NCBI GenBank assembly: GCA_031272885.1
Contig: JAISSX010000053.1
Location: 1 to 53,429, forward strand
Length of the DNA stretch: 53,429 bases
Direction of reading: 5' to 3'
DNA from: Bifidobacteriaceae bacterium
GTDB lineage: Bacteria > Actinomycetota > Actinomycetes > Actinomycetales > WQXJ01
The position numbers and the translations under genes were made by a program. Of this stretch, positions 17,332 through 25,134 are shown in pieces (position 1 is the stretch's first letter; every line of letters starts with the position of its first letter). The notes under the pieces are model-generated. The model searched no databases, was not told the DNA's origin, and was given only the letters and a program-made list of their open reading frames with translations.

Positions 17332-18672
17332 GTGAAAGATACCTTCGCTTCGCTCCGGCTCCACAACTACCGCGTGTGGTTCCTGGGGGCGTTGTTCTCC
17401 AACGTGGGGACGTGGGGGCAGCGGGTGGCGCAGGACTGGATTGTGCTGACCGTCTTCACCGATGACGACGGCTGGTGGGTGGGCGTGGTGACCGCCCTCC
17501 AGTTTGGGCCGTCGCTGCTATTGTCCCCGGTGGGCGGGCTGATGGCGGACCGGTGGGACCGGCGCAAGGTGCTGATGTGCACCCAGGTGATCCAGGCGGT
17601 GCTGGCCTTCAGCTTCGGCGGGTTGCTGCTGGCCGGGCGCATGAACCTGGGGTTGATCTGTCTATTCGCGGCGCTGACCGGCACGGTGACCGGCTTCGAC
17701 TCGCCCTTCTTCCAGACCTTTGTGGGCCAGTTGGTGGGGCCGCGCCTACTGTCAAACGCGGTGGGGCTGAACTCGGCCAACTTCAACGCCGCCCGCATGA
17801 TTGGCCCAGCGGTGGCCGGGCTGGCGCTGGCCAAATGGGACGCCGGTTGGGTCTTCCTGTTCAACGGTTTCAGCTTCGTCACCACCTTCACCGCGTTGTC
17901 GGTGATGCGGGTGCGGGAACTAAACCCCATGCCGGTGGCGGTCAAGGCCAAGGGGCAGATCCGGGAAGGCCTGGCCTTTGTGCGGCACCGCAGCGACCTG
18001 GTGGTGATCTTGTCGGTGATGGGCGTGGTGGGCTGTTTGGGCCTGAACGCCCAGCTCACCATGGGAGTGATGGCCCGCGGTGCCTTCGACAAGGGGGCCG
18101 GCGAATACGGCCTGTTGGGCTCCCTATTCGCGGTGGGGGCGCTGATCGGGTCGCTGCTGGCGGCCCGGCGGGCCCGGCCGCGGGTACGGCTGGTGGTCGG
18201 TTCGGCCCTGGCCTTCGGGGTGACGTCCAGCATTTCGGCCCTGTCCCCCTGGTACTGGTTCTATGCCGCCAGCGGCGTGCTGGTGGGCGCGGCCACATTG
18301 ACGCTGATCACGGCCGCCAACTCGGCTATCCAGCTATCGGTTGAGCCCGAGATGCGCGGCCGCGTGGTGGCGATTTACATGATGGTGTTTGTCGGTTCGA
18401 CTCCGATTGGCGCGCCCCTGGTCGGTTGGATCGCCAACGAGTGGGGGCCGCGGTGGTCCATTGGGGTAGGGGCCATTGCCTCGGCGGCGGCGGCGTTGGT
18501 GGCGTTGATCTGGACCAGGACGCACTGGCACGTCAGCGTGCGGGTGACCCACTGGCTGCCGCCCCACATGTCGATTGTCAACCCCAGCGCCGGCGAGGTT
18601 GACGGGGCGGCCGGGACGGCCGGGGCGGCCGGGGCCCAAGCCGATGGTGACGTCATCGGCGAGGATAATTGA
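17332..18672 (+). CDS. Major facilitator superfamily transporter (EntS-like exporter type)
   Basis: The 446-residue protein starts at GTG and has about 12 membrane helices. It has the MFS motif-A-like loop LMADRWDRRKVLM after helix 2 and the FFQTFVGQLV/LNSANFNAARMIGP segment typical of the MFS_3/DHA3-type exporters. The substrate is unknown; relatives export siderophores or drugs. Only three bases separate it from the remnant of a lacI-type regulator gene, so the transporter may once have been followed, and controlled, by that regulator. The C-terminal tail is Gly/Ala-rich and disordered. Confidence 0.82.
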   Translation: MKDTFASLRLHNYRVWFLGALFSNVGTWGQRVAQDWIVLTVFTDDDGWWVGVVTALQFGPSLLLSPVGGLMADRWDRRKVLMCTQVIQAVLAFSFGGLLLAGRMNLGLICLFAALTGTVTGFDSPFFQTFVGQLVGPRLLSNAVGLNSANFNAARMIGPAVAGLALAKWDAGWVFLFNGFSFVTTFTALSVMRVRELNPMPVAVKAKGQIREGLAFVRHRSDLVVILSVMGVVGCLGLNAQLTMGVMARGAFDKGAGEYGLLGSLFAVGALIGSLLAARRARPRVRLVVGSALAFGVTSSISALSPWYWFYAASGVLVGAATLTLITAANSAIQLSVEPEMRGRVVAIYMMVFVGSTPIGAPLVGWIANEWGPRWSIGVGAIASAAAALVALIWTRTHWHVSVRVTHWLPPHMSIVNPSAGEVDGAAGTAGAAGAQADGDVIGEDN

Positions 18673-18675
18673 CCC

Positions 18676-18762
18676 ATGGCCGTTGTCACCATCGAAGACG
18701 TTGCGAGCGAGGCCGGCGTCAGCCCCACCACCGTGTCGCACGTTTTCAGCGGTCACCGGCCG
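18676..18762 (+). pseudogene. Truncated LacI-family regulator (5' fragment only)
   Basis: The first 29 codons encode the LacI-type helix-turn-helix (VTIEDVASEAGVSPTTVSHVF followed by SGHRP in the expected place). The recognition helix is intact, but homology stops abruptly at about 18762. The rest of the frame, about 95 codons to 19047, looks like random high-GC translation, and no hinge or sugar-binding domain follows. The junction abuts a transposase fragment on the opposite strand, so an insertion followed by deletion is the simplest explanation. The fragment alone is unlikely to act as a repressor. Confidence 0.75.
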
Positions 18763-18826
18763 GGGCGCAGCTTGTCCTGTCAAACGCTTCCAGAATCTCC
18801 ATTGCTTCTATGCCGTTCTTCTTCAT
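18746..18826 (-). mobile_element. Transposase 5' fragment (IS21/IstA-like N-terminus)
   Basis: On the minus strand an ATG at 18826 with a GAGGG ribosome site opens a 26-codon frame whose first 20 residues (MKKNGIEAMEILEAFDRTSC) resemble the start of actinobacterial IS21-type transposases. It then runs into the reverse complement of the lacI fragment and stops. Only the 5' end of the element remains. The sequence at 18827-18900, with the doubled GAGGGACAC/GGAGGGACACGC motif, may be part of its terminal region. Family assignment is from memory of the N-terminal pattern only. Confidence 0.45.
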
Positions 18827-18971
18827 GTGTCCCTCACGGGGAACTCGTCACGGTCAACATCAACCCGACGATTACCCGGAGGGACACGCATGTTTCAGCC
18901 GACACGCCGCCGGCCAGGACAAGACAGCGAGATCACGGTGACCGTCGACACCGGTTTGACGTTGTGGTGGT

Positions 18972-20429
18972 TCACCGCCGGATTAGGTCGTGCATGGTGA
19001 CGGTCCGCTGGAAGACTCCCGCGTGTCTGCCTGGGGCCAGGCCATAGGTGGTGACCAGTGTGAGGTGCAAGGCCTTTCGGGTGCCGGTCTGCTGTCGGAA
19101 CGTTTCGACCTTGGTGCGCAGTGCCCGTTCGGTCGCCGCGTCGACCTGGAACTCACCTTCGGTGTACTTCATTTCGCACAGGTTGATGACGCCATCGGCC
19201 CGGTCGATCACTAAGTCGACCTGAGCGCCGGGAGTATCACGAGGACGGCCGCGCCACCCAGAGACATCGGCCACCACGCCGGCCACGCCCAGGGCTTGAC
19301 GGATCTGTTGGGCATGAGCCAGGCAGACCTGTTCGAAGGCCAGACCGCTCCAGGCCCGCTGCCTGCCGTGATCGGCCGATTGGCTCCAGTAGCCTGCCGA
19401 ATGGCCGGCCTCCATGAATCGCAGATGGAAGGCGGTGAACGGGTCGGTCAACTGCCACAAGCCGCCATTGCGATGCCGGCCGTAGGGCCGGTAGTGCCGC
19501 AGGAAGCCGGACTGCTCCAACTCTTGGAGCACCTTGGTGAGGCTGCCGCCATCGGGGAAACTGATCTTGCCGGCCAAGTCCTCGCGAGTGATGCCCTGCT
19601 GGAGGCCCGCAAGAACCCGCACCACCTCTTGGTGGCGGCCGGGATGGGCAAATAAGGTGGAGAAGAGTTGGTTGAACTCCTGACCTAGCGGCGCAGTGTC
19701 ACCGAAGCACAGGGCGTCCACGTTGAGGGCCAGGCTCAGCCGAGGGTCAAGCAGCCTCAGGTAGTAGGGGATACCGCCGAAGATCATGTAGCCGCGCACC
19801 ATGTCATGCAGGCTCCAAACGATGCCGCGGGCATCGTAGTAGTCACGGCATTCGGCCAAGGTGAAGGGTTGAAGAGGGATTTGGCGGGTGACGCGGTTGT
19901 AGAGGCCGCCCTTGTTGCGGAACACCTTCTGGGTCAGCCAACTGGCGGCCGAGCCGCAGGCGATCAAGGTCAGGTTGCCCACTCCGCTGGCCCAACCGTT
20001 CCAGAAGTGCTCAAAGGCAGGGAGAAAGTCTGACTTTTTGGAGTCCATCCACGGCATCTCGTCGATGAACACCACGGCCGGGCTGGATCGGTCGGCTTGT
20101 TCGATCAGTTGGCGCAGGGCGGCGAAGGCATCGAACCAGTTGTTGACCGGCCCGGTGCCGGGCCAGCCCTGGGCGCGTAGGGCCTTGGTGAATTCGGCCA
20201 ACTGTGCCGGTCCCTTGAGGTTGGCGGCACCTGTGTAGGTGAAGACGGCCGTGTCGCCCAGTACCTGCCGCACCAGATAGGTCTTGCCGACCCGACGGCG
20301 GCCGTACAGCACCACGAATTCGGCCTCCGGACTGCCGATGGCGTCCGCCAGGAGGCGCCGTTCATGGTGGCGGCCAACGAAGAAGGGGGCCGTGTCCTTA
20401 TCCTGCGGAAACTGCGTCCGTGTTGCCAT
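18972..20429 (-). CDS. Archaeal-type AAA ATPase (COG1672-like, DUF234 C-terminus)
   Basis: The 485-residue protein starts at the ATG at 20429. It has Walker A GRRRVGKTYLV at about residue 45, Walker B VVFIDEMPWMD, and a sensor segment LIACGSAASWL. A winged-helix middle region follows (ITREDLAGKISF, LQELEQSGFLRHY), then a C-terminal nuclease-like DUF234 region with VDLVIDRADGVINLCEMKY (the D...E-x-K pattern of PD-(D/E)XK folds). Such ATPases are common accessory genes whose function is unproven. A perfect 10-bp inverted repeat flanks its start codon, with further copies upstream. It sits beside transposase and lacI remnants, which points to acquisition by transfer. Confidence 0.85.
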   Translation of the reverse strand: MATRTQFPQDKDTAPFFVGRHHERRLLADAIGSPEAEFVVLYGRRRVGKTYLVRQVLGDTAVFTYTGAANLKGPAQLAEFTKALRAQGWPGTGPVNNWFDAFAALRQLIEQADRSSPAVVFIDEMPWMDSKKSDFLPAFEHFWNGWASGVGNLTLIACGSAASWLTQKVFRNKGGLYNRVTRQIPLQPFTLAECRDYYDARGIVWSLHDMVRGYMIFGGIPYYLRLLDPRLSLALNVDALCFGDTAPLGQEFNQLFSTLFAHPGRHQEVVRVLAGLQQGITREDLAGKISFPDGGSLTKVLQELEQSGFLRHYRPYGRHRNGGLWQLTDPFTAFHLRFMEAGHSAGYWSQSADHGRQRAWSGLAFEQVCLAHAQQIRQALGVAGVVADVSGWRGRPRDTPGAQVDLVIDRADGVINLCEMKYTEGEFQVDAATERALRTKVETFRQQTGTRKALHLTLVTTYGLAPGRHAGVFQRTVTMHDLIRR

Positions 20430-20439
20430 GTTTCCGCAG
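20403..20439. repeat. Inverted repeat flanking the ATPase start codon
   Basis: CTGCGGAAAC (20403-20412) and GTTTCCGCAG (20430-20439) are perfect complements around 17 bases containing the ATG at 20429. In the mRNA this would place the start codon in or at the edge of a hairpin loop. The inner copy encodes residues around QFPQ of the ATPase. Confidence 0.75.
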
Positions 20440-20562
20440 TTTACCCTGAATGGGTCTGGCGGCGCTAGGGGAGCGTGAACAGCTAGAACATGCCGCAGAT
20501 GGGGTTGTCTCCCCAGTTTAAACTGCGGAAACTGGGGTAGGCGACCCGATTTTCCGCAGTTT
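20431..20562. repeat. TTTCCGCAGTTT repeat family upstream of the ATPase
   Basis: Full copies of TTTCCGCAGTTT lie at 20431-20442 and 20551-20562, with the inverse, AAACTGCGGAAA, at 20520-20531. Nested around the middle copy is a second inverted repeat, CCCCAGTTT (20511-20519) and AAACTGGGG (20529-20537). The motif is specific to this locus within the window. The rest of the 314-base gap 20430-20743 shows no gene; it is probably the ATPase promoter region plus the 5' region of the next gene. Confidence 0.75.
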
Positions 20563-20743
20563 TTATCCCCCCAACCTGGCGGGGCCACACAACAGAACGG
20601 ATTGCGCCTTGCGCGGAGGATTTCACCTGGCTCGGGGCGTTAGGGCGGGGCGGTTCACGGGTGGCTGAAACCCGGCTGCGGCCGGGCCGCTGGAAGCCTA
20701 GGCTGGCGCCGTTCCAGACCACCCCAAAGCCGAGGATTGTGAC

Positions 20744-21406
20744 ATGACCCAGCCATGGCCACGCGGACAAACGCCATCTCAGCAACAGGAGCCGGCAATG
20801 CCGGCCTGGGCGCCACCACTGGTGGATCAACCGGCCAAACGCCGGCGCTCGGCCAAGATCGTGGCCGGTGTCGTTTGCGGGGCAATGGTGGCAATTCTCG
20901 GTGGCATGGGCGTTGGCGCCATGGTTGACCAGGCTGTGCACCGGGCAGGGGTGCCCGCCCCGCCACCCGCGACCGATGGCGAACTGGTGGGTACGCCAGA
21001 GGTGGGCTACATCCGCTTGCCGGCCAAATGGAAGAAGGTGGTGAAACAGCAGGAAGGGACCTTGAAGGACAACAACCGCGCCCAGGCCACCTATGCCAAC
21101 CCGGCCCGATCAGAGTCGGTTTTCCTTCAAACCATCAACGGGGATGTCTTCGATGACGAAGTGACGTCCACCCTGATGATGCTCTGGGGCGTGAAGGGGG
21201 CCACCGACGTTGAAGCCAAGAACGCCGAGGTGGACGGCCTGCACGCCTGGAAGGTCGATGTCACCTACCCCGACCACCTGCAGCAGACGTGGCTGTTCGA
21301 TGACGACGCCGGCCGGGGCCACATTGTCACCCTGGAGGCGCGCCGCGACAGCTCCGACGTGTTCGGCACCATTCGCACATTCACCCTGGACAACCCACAG
21401 GCCTGA
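20744..21406 (+). CDS. Membrane-anchored protein of unknown function
   Basis: The 220-residue protein has a Gln/Pro-rich cytoplasmic N-terminus (about 1-40), a single hydrophobic segment after KRRRSAK (about 46-68), and an extracytoplasmic domain of about 140 residues. That domain begins GYIRLPAKWKKV and contains a strand-rich pattern ending IRTFTLDN. It looks like a small secreted beta-rich domain, similar in style to proteins of unknown function in other Gram-positive bacteria, but I do not recognise the family. It sits alone between the two AAA ATPase genes in the same patch of accessory genes. The ATG at 20744 has no strong ribosome site. Confidence 0.6.
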   Translation: MTQPWPRGQTPSQQQEPAMPAWAPPLVDQPAKRRRSAKIVAGVVCGAMVAILGGMGVGAMVDQAVHRAGVPAPPPATDGELVGTPEVGYIRLPAKWKKVVKQQEGTLKDNNRAQATYANPARSESVFLQTINGDVFDDEVTSTLMMLWGVKGATDVEAKNAEVDGLHAWKVDVTYPDHLQQTWLFDDDAGRGHIVTLEARRDSSDVFGTIRTFTLDNPQA

Positions 21407-21457
21407 CCCCAACCCACCCAGTGGCCCGTCGGCGGCTCGCCAGGACCCGGCGCGACT

Positions 21458-21540
21458 GTGTGAAAGTGGCATCGGGGTCCGTGTGAAAGTGGCATCGAGA
21501 CCTGTGTGAGAGTAGCATCAAGGCATGGGTGAGAGTGGGA
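21458..21540 (+). repeat. 23-bp tandem repeat array running into the second ATPase gene
   Basis: Copies start at 21458 and 21481 (both GTGTGAAAGTGGCATCG), at 21504 (GTGTGAGAGTAGCATCA) and about 21527 (GGGTGAGAGTGGGAATG). The period is about 23 bp and the last, more diverged, copy overlaps the ATG at 21525 and encodes the first residues (GESG). The copies replace the usual ribosome-binding region. Confidence 0.8.
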
Positions 21541-22787
21541 ATGCGCAGGTAAACATTTACACGGAGCGCCTCATTGACACCCGCCTGGCCGCGGCTTTGT
21601 CGGAGCTAAGCGCGATCATGTTGGTTGGTCCAAGAGCCAGCGGCAAGACAACCACGGCCCGACGTCATGTGGCTAGTGTGGTGTGCCTGGACCGCGCGGC
21701 CGAGGCGGGGGCATTCGAGGCTGATCCGGATGCGGCGCTACGGCGCCTGCCGGAACCAATTCTGCTTGATGAATGGCAAGAAGTGCCTGGCGTGCTAGGG
21801 GCGGTCAAGCGGGCAGTGGATGCCGACGCCAGACCTGGGCGCTTCATCTTGACCGGGTCGGTGCGGGCGGAGGTCGAAGGCGCAACTTGGCCGGCTACTG
21901 GAAGGGTGGTGCGCTGGCCGGTTTTTCCGTTGACAAGGCGAGAGATCGAGGGCCGAGTTGGCAGGCCAACCCTGATTGAACGGCTCTACCAAGGCGATTT
22001 GGAGGCCTTTCGCCCGGCTGAGGGTCAATTCGACTTGGGTGACTACATCGACCTGGCCTTGGTTGGAGGTTTCCCAGGGGCCGCCTTGCGCTTGGCCGGC
22101 GAAGCGCGCCGACTCTGGCTGGCAGGCTACCTCGATGAGGTGGTTCACCGGGACACTCAGTTGGTCATGAAGGGGATCGACACCAAGCGGTTTGCCACCT
22201 TCTTAGAAGTTGAGGCCTGGGGCAGTGCTGCAGTCACCGACGCTAAGAAGCTGATCGATGCGGCCCATTTGGACAGGCGAACGTTCGACGCCTACGAGGA
22301 GTTGCTGAAGCGGTTGCACTTGGGTGAATCGGTGCCGGGGTGGTGGAGCAGCCGGCTCACCCGATTGGTGGGGGCAGAGAAGCGCTATCTGGTTGACACG
22401 TCGCTGGTCGCGACCCTGCTTAACGTCGAGGTTGCCGGGGTGATGAAGGACGCGGCGATACTAGGGCGGATTCTCGATAGTTTCGTGGCCATGCAGTTGA
22501 GGCCCGAGGTCGCCCTTTCCGGCCACCGACCCAAGCTGTATCACCTACGGCAGCAAGAAGGCCGCCACGAGGTTGACCTGGTGATCGAGTTCGGCGGTGG
22601 CAAGGTAGCCGCCATTGAGGTCAAGGCTACGGCTGCTCCGGCGGCCGATGACGCCAGGCACCTGGCTTGGCTACGCGACCGCCTGGGTGACCAATTCGTC
22701 CTGGGCCTGGTGTTGCACACTGGTCCCCAGGATTTCGTCCTAGGGGACCGGTTGGTGGCGGCGCCCATATCCACGTTGTGGAACTAG
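21525..22787 (+). CDS. AAA ATPase with DUF4143 C-terminal domain (COG1373-like)
   Basis: The 420-residue protein has an N-terminal AAA domain with Walker A VGPRASGKTTTARR at about residues 34-47, Walker B ILLDEWQEVPG, and a sensor segment FILTGSVRAEV. A C-terminal DUF4143 region follows with the PD-(D/E)XK-like pattern HEVDLVIEFGGGKVAAIEVKA. It is related in architecture, though not closely in sequence, to the minus-strand ATPase 1.1 kb away. These ATPases occur in many copies per genome in diverse bacteria and are often called accessory or defence-associated, but a defined activity is lacking. The tandem repeat overlapping the start codon suggests autoregulation or self-targeting. Confidence 0.88.
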   Translation: MGESGNAQVNIYTERLIDTRLAAALSELSAIMLVGPRASGKTTTARRHVASVVCLDRAAEAGAFEADPDAALRRLPEPILLDEWQEVPGVLGAVKRAVDADARPGRFILTGSVRAEVEGATWPATGRVVRWPVFPLTRREIEGRVGRPTLIERLYQGDLEAFRPAEGQFDLGDYIDLALVGGFPGAALRLAGEARRLWLAGYLDEVVHRDTQLVMKGIDTKRFATFLEVEAWGSAAVTDAKKLIDAAHLDRRTFDAYEELLKRLHLGESVPGWWSSRLTRLVGAEKRYLVDTSLVATLLNVEVAGVMKDAAILGRILDSFVAMQLRPEVALSGHRPKLYHLRQQEGRHEVDLVIEFGGGKVAAIEVKATAAPAADDARHLAWLRDRLGDQFVLGLVLHTGPQDFVLGDRLVAAPISTLWN

Positions 22788-22793
22788 GAGGCT

Positions 22794-22874
22794 TGTGGCC
22801 ACCGAGTTTCGCTGGTAGCGAAACCTGCTCCGAGGCCGAACAGGGCTGCTTCGGCCTGCCGTAGCCTGGCCACA
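22794..22874 (+). ncRNA. Candidate three-way-junction RNA in the MFS leader
   Basis: TGTGGCCA (22794-22801) can pair with TGGCCACA (22867-22874), enclosing two hairpins: GTTTCGCT/AGCGAAAC (about 22806-22824) and GGCCGAA/TTCGGCC (about 22834-22856). TGGCCACA could alternatively pair with TGTGGCC near 22918. The fold is by eye only; no known riboswitch class was recognised. It could also be the 3' structure of the ATPase transcript. Confidence 0.35.
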
Positions 22875-23023
22875 GCCGTCGTGGCTGTCCATCGCCACGC
22901 CACCCGCAGATTGGACCTGTGGCCGGCCCCTGCTCCCAACTGTTCTTCACGGGCGGCGGGAATTGGGCGGCGGCCGGGCCGGGGGAGTCTTCGGCTTCGG
23001 CGCCTTCTCACTGGAAACCCCCA

Positions 23024-23039
23024 AGCCCGTCATCGGGCT
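23024..23039 (+). terminator. Short hairpin before the MFS gene, possible attenuator
   Basis: AGCCCG (23024-23029) pairs with CGGGCT (23034-23039) across a TCAT loop, followed by GTTA. The 281-base gap 22788-23068 holds this hairpin and the branched structure, and no gene. Confidence 0.35.
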
Positions 23040-23054
23040 GTTACGCCAGCCGCG

Positions 23055-23060
23055 TAAGGT
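23055..23060 (+). promoter_or_regulatory. -10-like box for a possible leaderless MFS transcript
   Basis: TAAGGT ends 8 bases before the GTG at 23069. If it is used, the upstream structured region would be outside this transcript. Confidence 0.3.
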
Positions 23061-23068
23061 AGTGGCCC

Positions 23069-24364
23069 GTGGCTCGTCTCCTGGCGGACATCACCCCGCT
23101 CAAATACTCGGCTGACTATCGCCGGCTGTGGGCGGGTTTGGGCTTGGCCAACATGGGCACCATGGTGACGGCCACGGCGGTTGGCCTGGAGGTCTACGAC
23201 CTGACCCAATCATCCGCCTCGGTCGGCTTGTTGGGGGCGTTTTCACTGGTTCCGGTGGTGGCCTTCGGGTTGTATGGCGGCGCCTGGGCGGACGCCCACG
23301 ACCGCCGGCGCATCTCGCTGATCGCCTCCACCATCCTGTGGCTCACCACCATCGGCATCATGCTGCAGGCCTTTGCCCACCTGGGCAACGTCTGGCTGCT
23401 GTACGCCCTGGTGGCCATCCAGGGCGGCGCCTCGTCCGTCAACGGCGCGGCCCGCAGCGCCATCATTCCGCGTCTCATCCCGCCGGAACTGCTGCCCGCC
23501 GCCAACGCCCTGGGCACCATGACCTGGACCCTGGCCTCCCTGTGCGGGCCGCTGATTGGCGCGGCCCTGGTGGCCGCCATCGGCTATGGCCCCACTTACG
23601 TGGTTGATGTGGTTACCTTCACCGCCGCCCTCTACGCCCTGCTGCGCCTGCCGCCGATGCCGCCCCTGGACCAAGAGGGCGACGACGCCTCACAGGATGA
23701 AGTCAAAGGCTGGCGTTCGGTTATCCAGGGCCTGAAGTTCCTGGCCACCCGCCGCAACGTGCTGATGACCTTCCTGACAGACTTCTGCGCCATGATCCTG
23801 GCCATGCCGCGCTCGGCCTTCCCGGCGATTGCGTTGATCATTCTGGGCGGCGGCGACACCACGGTAGGCGTGCTGGCGGCCGCCATCGCCGTCGGCACCA
23901 CCGGCGCCTCGATCCTGAGCGGCCCACTTGGCCGGGTGCGCCGGCAGGGCCGGGCGGTGGTGGTGTCGGTGGGCCTGTGGGGCCTGGGGGTGGCAGCCTT
24001 CGGTTTGGTGTTGGTGATAGCCGGCCGCACCCGGCCCGATGGCGTGGTCTGGTGGGCGTTGATTCTAGGCGGCTTGGCGCTGGCGTTCGCGGGCGCGGCC
24101 GATTCGGTCAGTGCGATCTTCCGCGGCACCATCCTCCAGGTGGCCACCCCGGATGAACTACGCGGCCGTCTGCAGGGTGTCTTCATCGTGGTGGTGACCG
24201 GTGGTCCGCGCGTGGGCGAGTTCATCACCGGCGTCGATGCCGATTGGCTGGGCGAGGGCTGGGCCGTGCTGGCCGGCGGCCTGGCCTGCACGGTGGCGGT
24301 GGCGGCCCTGTGCCGCTGGCACCCGGCCTTCCTGAAGTACGACGCCCAACACCCTGTCCCGTGA
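23069..24364 (+). CDS. Major facilitator superfamily exporter (MFS_3, EntS-like)
   Basis: The 431-residue protein has about 12 membrane helices and starts at GTG. The loop after helix 2 is GAWADAHDRRRISLI (motif A-like), and there is a characteristic VNGAARSAIIPRLIPPELLPAANAL stretch after helix 4, here cited by its key residues Asn-Gly-Ala, Arg-Leu-Ile-Pro. The EntS-like family includes siderophore and drug exporters. An IdeR/DtxR-type iron regulator gene follows after 50 bp on the same strand, which makes metal- or siderophore-related transport a reasonable guess. No DtxR-type operator was recognised upstream. Confidence 0.82.
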   Translation: MARLLADITPLKYSADYRRLWAGLGLANMGTMVTATAVGLEVYDLTQSSASVGLLGAFSLVPVVAFGLYGGAWADAHDRRRISLIASTILWLTTIGIMLQAFAHLGNVWLLYALVAIQGGASSVNGAARSAIIPRLIPPELLPAANALGTMTWTLASLCGPLIGAALVAAIGYGPTYVVDVVTFTAALYALLRLPPMPPLDQEGDDASQDEVKGWRSVIQGLKFLATRRNVLMTFLTDFCAMILAMPRSAFPAIALIILGGGDTTVGVLAAAIAVGTTGASILSGPLGRVRRQGRAVVVSVGLWGLGVAAFGLVLVIAGRTRPDGVVWWALILGGLALAFAGAADSVSAIFRGTILQVATPDELRGRLQGVFIVVVTGGPRVGEFITGVDADWLGEGWAVLAGGLACTVAVAALCRWHPAFLKYDAQHPVP

Positions 24365-24414
24365 GTACCAAGTAGGCTGGTACCAGGCGGCAACGACAAG
24401 GAGGTAGCGGCAGC

Positions 24415-25113
24415 GTGACCGATCTGATCGACACCACAGAGATGTATCTGCGCACCATCCTTGAACTGGAGGAAGAGGGCCAAACGCCGCTGCGGGCGCG
24501 CATCGCGGAACGGATCGGCCACTCGGGGCCTACCGTCTCCCAAACCGTGGCCCGCATGGAACGGGACGGCCTGGTGGTGGTGGAGGAAGACCGGCACCTG
24601 CGCCTAACCCCCAAGGGCCTCGAGCGGGCCACCCAGGTGATGCGCAAACACCGCCTGGCGGAGCGCCTGCTGGTGGACGTGATCGGCCTTGAGTGGGCCC
24701 AGGTGCATGACGAAGCCTGCCGCTGGGAGCACGTCATGAGCGAAGAGGTGGAACGCCGCCTGGTGGACATCTTGGACCACCCCCACCTATCGCCGTACGG
24801 CAACCCGATCCCCGGTTTGGATCAGTTGGGCGAGGGCTACCAAGGCGGCGGTGAGGCCTTCCTGGATGGCGTGGTCTCGTTGCCCGATGCCGTGGCGGCC
24901 GGCCGTGAAGGCCCCTTCCGGGTGGTGCGCCTGGGCGAAGTGTTGCAGACCGACATCGGGCGGCTGGCAGGGTTTGATGCCGCCGGGGTGCGCCCGGGGG
25001 CCACGGTGACGGTCAGCGAGGGCGGCCCGGGTTTGGTGCTACAGGCCGATGGCGCCCCGGAGGCCCTGCGGCTGGAGGCCGATCTGGCGCGCCACATCTA
25101 CGTGGCGGCGTGA
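24415..25113 (+). CDS. DtxR/IdeR-family metal-dependent transcriptional regulator
   Basis: The 232-residue regulator has an N-terminal winged helix (about 1-70; DTTEMYLRTILELEEEG and HSGPTVSQTVARMERDGL), a dimerisation and metal-binding domain (about 71-140) with His and Glu ligands in KHRLAERLL, CRWEHVMSEEVE and HPHLSPYGNPIP, and a C-terminal SH3-like domain (about 155-230). The three-domain length and the Cys in CRWEHV agree with IdeR/DtxR, which represses iron-uptake genes when bound to Fe(II). The GTG at 24415 has an AAGGAGG site. This is probably the main iron regulator rather than a manganese-type MntR, because the C-terminal domain is present. Confidence 0.9.
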   Translation: MTDLIDTTEMYLRTILELEEEGQTPLRARIAERIGHSGPTVSQTVARMERDGLVVVEEDRHLRLTPKGLERATQVMRKHRLAERLLVDVIGLEWAQVHDEACRWEHVMSEEVERRLVDILDHPHLSPYGNPIPGLDQLGEGYQGGGEAFLDGVVSLPDAVAAGREGPFRVVRLGEVLQTDIGRLAGFDAAGVRPGATVTVSEGGPGLVLQADGAPEALRLEADLARHIYVAA

Positions 25114-25134
25114 AACGACCTGCTCAGGCTGGCT

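Noticed and set aside
18842-18971. Possible extra small gene between the transposase fragment and the ATPase
   Set aside because: The short plus-strand frames have no ribosome site or recognisable domain; the interval is probably residual IS sequence.
18763-19047. Continuation of the lacI reading frame beyond the fragment
   Set aside because: After codon 29 there is no LacI homology; it crosses the transposase fragment and the 3' end of the ATPase.
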